Shown: positions 7,452-18,100 of the stretch, piece after piece | How positions within the stretch are numbered: position 1 is the first letter of the stretch | How the letters are laid out: every line of letters begins with the position of its first letter | NCBI RefSeq assembly: GCF_001553855.1 | Contig: NZ_LQWV01000011.1 | Span: 1-20,809, forward strand | DNA: 20,809 nucleotides | DNA from: Streptococcus gordonii | GTDB lineage: Bacteria > Bacillota > Bacilli > Lactobacillales > Streptococcaceae | Direction of reading: 5' to 3' | Position numbers and translations under genes: made by a program | Notes under the pieces: model-generated | Seen by the model: only the letters and a program-made list of their open reading frames with translations | Told to the model about the DNA's origin: nothing | Databases searched by the model: none

Positions 7452-7479
7452 TTGGCATTCCCTATTTTTATGATATAAT
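7452..7479 (+). promoter_or_regulatory. Promoter of nusG
   Basis: TTGGCA (7452-7457), a 16-nt spacer, and TATAAT (7474-7479) preceded by TGA (an extended -10). The predicted start of transcription is near 7486, giving a leader of about 90 nt. Confidence 0.8.
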
Positions 7480-7496
7480 AAAGCTAGAGAAAACGG

Positions 7497-7548
7497 AAAA
7501 AGCCATTAGGCTTTTTTATAGTGTTTTAGTTTATGATTTTGTAAACTA
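7497..7548 (+). promoter_or_regulatory. nusG leader with a terminator-like hairpin and a second stem-loop
   Basis: AAAAAGCC-atta-GGCTTTTTT (7497-7517) has the form of an intrinsic terminator and begins only about 11 nt after the predicted +1. A second hairpin, TAGTTTA / TAAACTA (7527-7533 and 7542-7548, 8-nt loop), follows before the nusG ribosome binding site. The arrangement suggests control of transcript elongation or stability. The idea that NusG controls its own leader is inference. Confidence 0.5.
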
Positions 7549-7576
7549 AGAATTGCTAAAAAAGAAAGGAAATAAA

Positions 7577-8113
7577 ATGGATAGTTTTGATAAAGGCTGG
7601 TTTGTACTGCAGACCTACTCTGGATATGAAAACAAGGTAAAAGAAAATCTCTTGCAACGCGCTCAGACATATAATATGTTAGAAAACATCTTGCGCGTGG
7701 AAATCCCTACTCAGACTGTGCAAGTAGAGAAAAATGGCAAGACCAAGGAAATCGAAGAGAATCGCTTCCCAGGTTATGTTTTGGTAGAAATGGTCATGAC
7801 CGATGAGGCTTGGTTTGTTGTTCGGAACACTCCTAATGTAACAGGTTTTGTCGGATCTCACGGAAACCGCTCTAAACCGACTCCACTCTTGGAAGAAGAA
7901 ATCCGCAACATTTTGATCTCTATGGGACAAACTGTGCAAGAATTTGACATTCATGTCAAGGTTGGTGATACCGTTCGGATTATTGACGGAGCCTTTACAG
8001 ATTATACAGGAAAAATTACTGAGATTGACAATAATAAAGTTAAGATGGTTATTTCTATGTTTGGAAATGACACCATTGCAGAAGTAAACCTGAATCAAAT
8101 CGCAGAATTATAA
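7577..8113 (+). CDS. nusG: Transcription elongation/termination factor NusG
   Basis: The product has 178 residues, the normal length. The NGN domain (about 6-110) includes the N-terminal WFVLQTYSGYE and RFPGYVLVEM (63-72), which contacts RNA polymerase. The KOW domain follows (about 128-160, KVGDTVRIIDGAFTDYTG). NusG binds RNA polymerase and affects pausing and termination, and links transcription to translation. The start is ATG 7577 with GAAAGGA (7564-7570) in front. A TTG at 7553 would add eight lysine-rich residues and is rejected. It has its own promoter and terminator. Confidence 0.97.
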   Translation: MDSFDKGWFVLQTYSGYENKVKENLLQRAQTYNMLENILRVEIPTQTVQVEKNGKTKEIEENRFPGYVLVEMVMTDEAWFVVRNTPNVTGFVGSHGNRSKPTPLLEEEIRNILISMGQTVQEFDIHVKVGDTVRIIDGAFTDYTGKITEIDNNKVKMVISMFGNDTIAEVNLNQIAEL

Positions 8114-8121
8114 GAGAAACC

Positions 8122-8148
8122 AAAAGCAGATCACTATCTGCTTTTTTT
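8122..8148 (+). terminator. Terminator of nusG
   Basis: AAAAGCAGAT-cact-ATCTGCTTTTTTT, a 10-bp stem with a 4-nt loop and seven T, starting 8 nt after the nusG stop codon. Confidence 0.93.
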
Positions 8149-8340
8149 ATTTTTGTATTCAAGTGTTTTTTTGTGATAAAGGCTAAAAAATAGCCTTCGA
8201 CTGGCTTGAATATAGGTTCCAAAAATGCAAAGAAAATCGGCTTAAAAATTCTGATAATTTTAAGTTTTTGGGCAATCGTTTTCCTTTTAATAAATAGTGT
8301 CATCTTTCAAAGTATTTTGCATAAATTTCAGATCAAATGG
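8149..8340 (+). other. Intergenic region between nusG and sdbA without a convincing gene
   Basis: This AT-rich stretch shows two small hairpins: AAGGCTA / TAGCCTT (8179-8185 and 8191-8197) and CTTAAAA / TTTTAAG (8241-8247 and 8258-8264) followed by TTTTT. A minus-strand frame (complement of 8055-8303) lacks a good ribosome binding site and runs into the nusG terminator. I see nothing else. Confidence 0.5.
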
Positions 8341-8368
8341 TTGATATGCTAAAAAAAACTGGTATAAT
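8341..8368 (+). promoter_or_regulatory. Promoter of sdbA, with a leader of about 120 nt
   Basis: TTGATA (8341-8346), a 16-nt spacer, and TATAAT (8363-8368) preceded by TGG (an extended -10). Predicted +1 is near 8375. The leader to the ATG at 8498 contains T- and A-runs and the dyad GTACA-gtg-TGTAC (8439-8451), which could be an operator or a small hairpin. Confidence 0.65.
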
Positions 8369-8485
8369 AACCATATAATTGGCGCATTGTATATGACGGC
8401 TTTTTTCATGGTTTTTTTGAGTAAAAAAAAGGATATTTGTACAGTGTGTACTCTTATGTCAAAATTTGATAGAGACGGAATCTAA

Positions 8486-9061
<576 letters not shown>

Positions 9062-9125
9062 ATAAAAGAAAGAGAAGGGAGAGCTTGTATAAAAGTTTCT
9101 ACTATTATATAGGCTTTAAAATAGC

Positions 9126-12100
9126 ATGAAAGATTTTTTGAAAAAGGTTTTAATACTATTTACCGTCCTGTTGATGTCAATGCCATCCAGCGTCTTGAAT
9201 CTAGGGACTTCAGTTGTTCGAGCTGATGATCCTCTGAATATTGAGACGAGACGGATTGATGAGCATACAACGATCACACAAAATGGGTGTTATCGTAAGA
9301 TTGAAAAAACGGACGCAACAGACTGGACAGTTCCGCGGAAACCAATTGACTTGGTTATCCTGCAGGATGCCAGTGGATCATTCCGAACAACTATTCCAAG
9401 TGTAAAACGTGCTCTTAAACGTTTGACAACATATGTTAGTCCAGATCAATACGATGAGAACGATCCTCATCTAGTTAAGACTGACGACCCTCGGACAACT
9501 GACCGTGTTTTCGTAGCTTCTTACCAAGGTTTGGATCAGGTGCGTTACTTTGAAAACAATGATTTTAGTGGTAACCCTGCGAATGTATATACTGATGCGA
9601 ATTCAACTGGTAAAAACTATACCTATGGAAATAGTGGCTTAACAAGCGATCAAAATAAAGTTCATAACTTTATTGATAATATCGCTGTCGATGGCGGTAC
9701 CCCAACTGTTCCTGCGATTGATGATACAATCGCTCAGTACAACCGTGTCAAAGGCAATATGGAAAACGGTCGGAAGACGGTCTTCCTCCTGGTAACGGAT
9801 GGGGTAGCCAATGGTTACCGTCTGCCAGGGACTAACACAGTCGTTATGGATAAGAGCTGGACAAGAACAGATGCTATTCAAAAAGCTTGGAGAGTGGATA
9901 GCTATCCAGAAGCAGCTCAAGATATTACTGGTCGAGCCAATGAATTGAAAGCGGCTGGCAATCAGCTGAAAGCGGCGGTTGGTTCAGAAGGTTCTGTGGT
10001 TGTAGGTTTCTGGGAACGTGTTGATAACTTCACTGAGAAATACTATCAATATGGTCCAGCTTATCTAAATGGTTTCGGTAATACAATAAACATTGGGGAC
10101 AACCGTTCAGTGCAAGCCATCTTCCACGACGCACTCCAATCTATGGCTTCACCAGACAAGGTTGTAAACGGCAAGAATGTTTCCTTCTATGTTAATGAGC
10201 AAAATAACATTGATGTATTCTCGCAAAAGATTTTGGAATCAGTAGCGGCTGCTCTAGTTAAAGATGATATCACTGGTGAGTTTGATATAACCGAAGGCTA
10301 CAAAGTAGATGCTATCCGAATCAATGGTAAGAAGATTGTTCCGAAAGTAACAGATCCTAACAAGGAAATTCGTGGTACAATCACACAGACTGGCAACAAG
10401 GTTAAAATCTCTGTTCCAGATAGTGTCTTCAACCCAGGTAAAAACAGCTTTGACTACGACTTGAGTAAGGAAGCTCGCGCACCTGAGACAGATGAAGATA
10501 GTGAAGTAGATCCTCCTGAGAATTATGTTCCAGAGAAGGAAGAAATCACAGTTCCAGAATTGACTGGTAAATTTAAAGCAGGTGACTTCGAAACACGTCA
10601 AATCGGTGGTCGGAACCAAACGGTAGAAGTTCAAAAACTGGAATACTGTTATCCAAGTGCAACGAAGACAGTGAAAGATGCGGATGCTAGCAACGATATT
10701 GGTGTCATTCCGGATCCGTTAGAGTTGACTAAGAAACCATCTTATTCTGCTCAACTAAGCAAGAAGGACGAAGAGTTCACTTACACAGTTGACTACAACT
10801 TCAATAACGTTCCTTACGAATTTGAAAAGAACGTTATGTTGACTGACCCAATTGACTACCGCTTGGAAGTGGTGAGTCATTATGCTCAAGGTCCAGATGG
10901 ACAAAGCTGGCCGACTCGTGTGGTAACACAACAAGATGCTGGAGGAAACTCACAAAGCGTCGTTGTAGCAGACGTTCCACCGCAAGGTAAGGATTATAAT
11001 TACTTGATCATGAAGAAGGCGAAACTGAAAATGACAGTCCGCCTGAAAGAAGAGTACCGTAAGAACCAAGCTAGCAAGGCTTACTTGGCAATCTTACAAA
11101 ACAACAATGGTTACGGTTTAGTTAACCAAGGTAACATAATGTGGAATGGCGAAGATGATTCGCCAAACCAAGATGCCCATGCCAAGACAAAAGATAAGGC
11201 AAGTACGATTCGTCGTTCAAACCCAATTTATGTCAAACCACCACTTGATACAGAAGTAGACAAGAAGGTTAACGAAAAAGAACACGAAGGTCTACAAGCA
11301 GATGGCGAAGAGTTTGAATATAAGGTAACTGCTCCATGGCCAGGTATTGCTGATAAGTTCACCCTGACAGATACGGTTGTAGATGAACTTGAAATTGTAC
11401 CAAATTCAGCTAAAGTAACAGTAGCAGGCAAGTCTTACAATGCTTTGACCAAAGCGATTTCAATCAATGGTCAAACAATAGAGATTACACTAGATAAGAC
11501 TCAATTAACTTCGTTGAACCGTTTGATCTCTCGTCGTGGTGGAAGCGAAGTACAGGAAATCGAACTGATCTTCAAGGCTAAGATTCGTCCGGGCGCTGAC
11601 CTTTCTAAATACAAGAAGAATGGTGCGGTAAACATTCCGAATACAGCTGATGTTATTCTAAATGATAAGAAGAAAACTTCGAAAGAAGTAACGGTTACTC
11701 CACCGAAACCAAAAGAACCAACTGTTTCTAAGAAGATTAACAACACCTTGGATAGTCTGGTAACCTTCGATGGTCAACCATACACTTACAACATCACAAC
11801 AGCTGTGCCAAGTGATGTAGCAGGCTACAAGAAATTTGTCATTAGTGATAAGCTGGATGCCGATCTCGAATTTGATGGACAAGCAAGCATCAGCGGTCCA
11901 TTGGCAGACGTCTTTGAAATCCAAACAAATGGCCAAACTGTTACTGCAACAGTTAAAGAAGGTAAGTTCGCAGAACTCGCTAAATATTCATTCGTCGAAC
12001 TGACTATTCCAGCAAAAGTTAAAGCTGGTGTGACAGGTAAGACTATTGAAAACAAGGCTAAGATTTCATTTACTAATGAAAACAATGTGGCTAAGGAAGT

Positions 12101-15100
12101 TGAGTCAAATCCAGTAACGGTGACTCCTCCACCAGTAACTAAGAAGATCAATGAAAACTTGGATCACTTGGATATTGCAACTGGTCAGCCATACAAGTAC
12201 AATGTTAAGACTACACTTCCAAGTGATATCACATCCTACAAAGAATTTGTGATTACCGATACTTTGGAAGATGAGTTAAGCGTTATTAATGAAGGTGCAG
12301 ACAAACCAGTTATCAGCGGTCCTGCTGCAGACTTCTTTGACGTGACTGTCAGTGGCCAAAAAGTAACGGCAACAATGAAAAACTTTGCCGGAGCAAGTGC
12401 CCTAGCTGGTCAAGAAATTGAACTGGTTATTCCAGCGAAAATTAATGACGGTGTCACTCGTTCTAACATTCCAAACAAAGCGACATTTAGCTTTAAGGAT
12501 AAAAACGACCATAAAGGTGAAAAAGAAACAATTCCTGTAACGGTGACTCCACCAACAGAACCAAATGTTTCTAAGAAGATTAACGGTGATCAAGATAATG
12601 CAACGATTGCTGCTGAAACAGATTTCACCTACAATATTAAGACTACTTTGCCAAATGATATTGATACATACAAATCATTTGTCATCACCGATACTCTAGA
12701 TGAAAATCTTGGAGTGGTGAACCCAGAACCAAGCATTTCTGAAGAAGCCAAGAAATTCTTCGATATTACTGTTTCAGGAAATACTGTTACAGCAACGATG
12801 AAGGACTTTGCCAAAGCAAGTGCTCTTGCAAATAAAGAAATCGAGTTGGTCATCCACGCTAAAGTGAAGAAAGAATCTGTTCTTCCAGAAATTCCAAACA
12901 CGGCTAAGATTACTTATACTAATAAGAATAACGAGTCTAAGGAAAAAGAAACAGAGCCAGTTAAAGTGACTCCTCCACCAATTACGAAGAAAGTAAATGG
13001 TAAGGATCAAGAAGACTTGGCAAGCTTAACAAGCACCTTCAAATATACAGTGGATTCAAAAGTTCCAACTGTAGCAGATAAGTTTGTACTTTCTGATACC
13101 TTGGAAGAAGTCTTGACATTTGATGGAGATGCGACTGTAACGATTGATGGTCAAGCTGTGACAGATGTGACGGTTGCGAAGAAAGGCCAAAAACTGACAG
13201 TTACCTTCGATAAGGATCAAGTCAAGAAATATGCAGGCAAGGCTGTTCAAGTAGCCTTCGATGCTAAGATTAAATCTGGCTACACAGTTGACCAATTAGT
13301 TGCTAAGTATCCAAATGGAGATAAAGCAGCGATTCCAAACAAAGCTAGCTTTGTGGTCAATGACAATCCAGAAACAGAGAAATTCTCTAACCCAGTTACT
13401 GTTACACCGCCACCACCAAATACTCCAGAAATTGAGAAGAAGGTTAACGGTGCTGACAGTTACAATCTGCAAACCCGTCTTGAAGAATTCACTTATAGTC
13501 TGAATACAGCGATGCCAACAAATGCGACTGAATTCACCGTAACAGATGAACTGAAGTCCGTTCTTGAATTCGCTGGCAACAAGGGCGATGTCCAAGTGAA
13601 GATTGACGGCAAGGCTGCCAATGATCAAGCTACTATTTCTACAGATAAGAATACCTTGACAGTGGCCTTTGCAGAAAAAGCAGTGAAAGCTAATGCTGGT
13701 AAGTCTATCGAAGTAACCTTCAAGGCTAAAATCCGTGAAGGAGCAAACCTTCTGGATTACCTAGTTCCTGGTCAAGGCATCCGGATCCCGAACAAGGCTT
13801 CTTATGACATCGATCATAATCCTAAGTTCCATAAGGATTCCAATGAAGTACCAGTAACTCCTCCATCTCCAGAACAACCACCAATTGAAAAAGATGTCAA
13901 TGATAAGGCAGAAGCAACCTTGGAAGCACGTGATGAAGAATTCACTTATCATGTGAAAACCAAGATTCCTTATGAAGCAACAGCCTTCAACATCACTGAT
14001 ACTCTGAAAGATGTTTTGGACTTCTCAGGTGAGAAAGGTCAGGCAGAAGCGACTGTAGATGGTAAGAAATTGTCAGATGATCATATCGCGATCAATGGCC
14101 AAACAATCACAGTTACACTGAACCAAGAAGAACTGAAAGCCAATGCAGATAAGGAAATCAAGTTAACCTTCAAGGCTAAGATTCGTCCAAATGCCAACTT
14201 GGCTGCCTACGTCGTTGGCGATAAAGTTGTTATCAATAACCAAGCTTCTTATAATGTAGATTTACCAGACAATCCTGGAGTTCATAAAGATTCAAATATC
14301 GTACCAGTGACTCCACCAAGTCCTGAAAAACCAGAGATTGAAAAGACTGTTAATGATGCAAAAGAAGCGACTCTTGCTAACCGTGACGAAATCTTTACTT
14401 ATAAAGTGAAGACAAATGTTCCGTTTGATGCAACAGCCTTCTCTATTGATGACACTATTAAGGATGTTCTAGAGTTTGCGGATGCTGGAAGTGCTACTCT
14501 TAATGGAGAAGCTTTAGAAGCAGACCGTATCTCTATCGCTGATCAAAAGATCACCTTGACTCTGACAGAAGACCAAGTCAAGAACAATGGCGGTAAAGAA
14601 GTTGTTCTGACCTTCAAGGCTAAGATTCGCCAAGGTGCCAACCTGTCTGGCTACATTGAAAAAGGTAAGACAGTCATCAATAACCAAGCGTCTTATAACG
14701 CTGCCTTCCCTAACGATCCTAACTTCCATAAAGATTCAAACATCGTCCCAGTGACTCCTCCAAATCCGGAAAATCCACCGATTGAGAAGAAGGTCAATGA
14801 GGCTGAGTCAGCGAACTTAGGAGCTCGTGATGAAGAATTCACCTACACAATCGACACTACTGTACCGCTTGATGTTACAGGCTTCGCAGTTTACGATACG
14901 ATTGAGAAAGTCTTAGAATTCTCAGGTGAAAATGCTCAAGCAAGCGCAACGGTAGATGGTCAACCGCTAGATGCCAGCCATATCACATTTAAAGGTCAGA
15001 AGATCACAGTCAAACTGACAGAAGACGAAGCGAAAGCCCTAGGAGGCAAAGCAGTTCATGTCAGCTTCAAGGCTAAGATCAAAGCGGGAGCGAACCTGTC

Positions 15101-18100
15101 AGACTACATCGAAAAAGATGGTACGACACGGATTTACAACACCGCTAAATACAACTTTAACAATGACCCAGGAACAGAACAAAGTTCTAAACCAGTTCCA
15201 GTCATTCCACCAACCCCAACTGAACCAGAACTGAAGAAGGAAGTAAACGGTAAAGAAGCTGAAACATTAGCTAACCGTGACGATGTCTTCACTTACACTG
15301 TGAAAACAACTGTGCCGCAAGATGCGACAGCCTTCTCTATCAGCGATAGTTTAGTTCCAGTACTTGAATTTGCTGGCGAAGATGCAGAAGCATCTCTCAC
15401 ACTCAATGGTGAAAAGCTGGATGCAAAACAAATCAAGCTGAAAGACCAAACCATCAGTGCTGAATTGACTGAAGCTCAAGTGAAAGCAAACGGTGGTAAA
15501 GAAGTTGTCCTCAACTTTAAAGCTAAGATTCGTGAAGGTGCAAACCTAGCAGATTACATCGAAGCAGACGGTGTAACGCGTGTACCTAACAAAGCGTCTT
15601 ATGTGGCTAACTTCCCACACCGTCCAAAAGTTGAGAAAGATTCAAACATCGTTCCAGTGACTCCTCCATCACCAGAAAATCCACCAGTTGAGAAGAAGGT
15701 TAATAACAAGCCATCCGCAACTCTGGACAGCCGTGACGAAGAGTTCACTTACACCATCGATACGAAAGTACCTGTCGATGCGACTGGCTTCAAGATTACC
15801 GACGAATTGAAAGACGTTCTTGAATTCTCAGGTAAGAAAGGCAAAGCAGAAGTCACAGTAGATGGTGACAAAGATGTGATCGAAGATTCACAAATCACTG
15901 TAGATAAACAAGTTCTGACAGTGACTCTGACGAAGGATCAAGTGAAGAAATACGGCAATAAAGCTGTTCATGTAAGCTTCAAGGCTAAAATTCGTAAGAA
16001 TGTCAGCCTGGCAGGCTACATTGAAGCAGACGGCGTAACTCGGATCCCTAACATTGCTAAATACATCATTAACGATGATCCGAAGACAGAAAAGAGCACA
16101 GAACCAGTTCCAGTGATTCCACCAAGCCCAGAAGAACCTGGTATTAAGAAAGAAGTGAATGGTCAGCCAGAAGCAACGCTGAAAGAACGTTATGAAGAGT
16201 TTACTTATAAAGTAACAACTTCTGTACCACAAGATGCGACAGCCTTCTCAGTATCAGATACTCTTGTACCAGTGTTAGAATTCTCAGGTGAGAAAGGTCA
16301 AGCAACAGCGACTCTCGATGGCCAAGAAATTGATGCTAACCGTATCAATGTTGCAGACCAAACAATCTCTATGGCTCTGACAGAAGACGAAGTGAAAGCA
16401 AATGGTGGTAAGGAAGTAACCTTGACCTTCAAGGCTAAGATTCGTGAAGGTGCAAACTTGTCTGCCTACATTGAAAAAGGTAAGACTAGCATCCCGAATA
16501 CAGCTTCTTACACAGCAGGCTTCCCAAATCGTCCAGAAATCCATAAGGATTCAAACAGAGTACCAGTAACGCCTCCAACTCCAGAAGAACCTGAAATTAA
16601 GAAGGATGTCAATGGTAAGGAAGAGGAAACACTGGCCAACCGTAACGATGAGTTCACTTACCACATCAATACGAAAGTACCGTTTGATGCAACAGCCTTC
16701 TCTATCAATGATGAGCTGAAAGACGTTCTTGAATTTGCGGATGGAACAGGTCGTGCGACTGCTAGCCTAAATGGCCAAGCTCTTGATGCCGATCGTATCT
16801 CAATTAATGGTCAAACCATTACTGTGAACCTAACCGAAGAACAAGTCAAGAACAATGGTGGTAAAGATGTGAACCTAACCTTCACAGCTAAGATCCGCCA
16901 AGGTGTCAACCTATCTGGCTACATTAAAGATGGTAAGACTAGAATTCCGAATAAGGCAAGCTACCGAGTGGACTTCCCGAACAACCCAGGCGTAACTAAG
17001 GATTCTAATGAAGTCCCAGTGACTCCTCCAAGTCCGGAAAATCCACCGATTGAGAAGAAGGTCAATGAGGCTGAATCAGCTAACTTGGGAGCTCGTGATG
17101 AAGAATTCACCTACACCATCGACACAACTGTGCCGCTTGATGTTACAGGCTTCGCAGTTTACGATACGATTGAGAAAGTCTTAGAATTCTCAGGTGAAAA
17201 TGCTCAAGCAAGCGCAACAGTAGATGGTCAACCACTAGATGCCAGCCACATTACAATTAAAGGTCAGAAGATCACAGTCAAACTGACAGAAGACGAAGCG
17301 AAAGCCCTAGGAGGCAAAGCGGTTCATGTCAGCTTCAAGGCTAAGATCAAAGCGGGAGCGAACCTGTCAGACTACATCGAAAAAGATGGTACGACACGGA
17401 TTTACAACACCGCTAAATACAACTTTAACAATGACCCAGGAACAGAACAAAGTTCTAAACCAGTTCCAGTCATTCCACCAACCCCAACTGAACCAGAACT
17501 GAAGAAGGAAGTAAACGGTAAAGAAGCTGAAACATTAGCTAACCGTGACGATGTCTTCACTTACACTGTGAAAACAACTGTACCGCAAGATGCGACAGCC
17601 TTCTCTATCAGCGATAAGCTGGAAGATGTTCTTGAGTTTGCTGGTGAATCATCTGCGACTCTAGCAGGTGAAGACTTGAAGGCAGACCAGATTACAACAG
17701 ACGGTCAAACCATCAAGTTGACCCTGACAGAAGACCAAGTGAAAGCAAACGGTGGTAAAGAAGTTGTCCTCAACTTCAAGGCTAAGATCAGAGAGGGTGC
17801 AAACTTGTCAGCTTACATGAAAGCAGACAAGGCAGAAGTACCGAATAAGGCTTCTTACACAGTTGGCTTCCCTAACAAACCAGCTGTAACGAAGGACTCT
17901 AACGAAGTACCTGTCACTCCTCCATCTCCAGAACAGCCACCGATTGAAAAAGATGTGAATTCAAAACCTTCTGAAACAATTGCAGATCGAACAGAAGAAT
18001 TCACATACAACATCCATACAACTATGCCTCAAGATGCGACAGGCTTTACAGTTACCGATGAATTGAAAGACGTTCTTGAATTTGCCGGTGATGTCCAAGT

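Noticed and set aside
7553..7576. TTG start adding eight residues to NusG
   Set aside because: The ribosome binding site GAAAGGA lies inside this extension and points to ATG 7577.
8055..8303. 82-codon minus-strand frame between nusG and sdbA
   Set aside because: No good ribosome binding site; it runs through the nusG terminator into nusG, its composition is that of AT-rich noncoding DNA, and I recognise no family.
8374..8379. Second TATAAT as an additional sdbA promoter
   Set aside because: There is only an A-run at the -35 position; the first box at 8363-8368 with TTGATA and an extended -10 is better.
13296..13628. Minus-strand frames of 60-139 codons opposite nusG and the adhesin (also 7679-8098, 11825-12151, 15888-16232 and 19229-19588)
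   Set aside because: They lie fully opposite strong genes, have no ribosome binding sites, and their low-complexity or Cys/Trp-rich translations are typical of antisense shadows.
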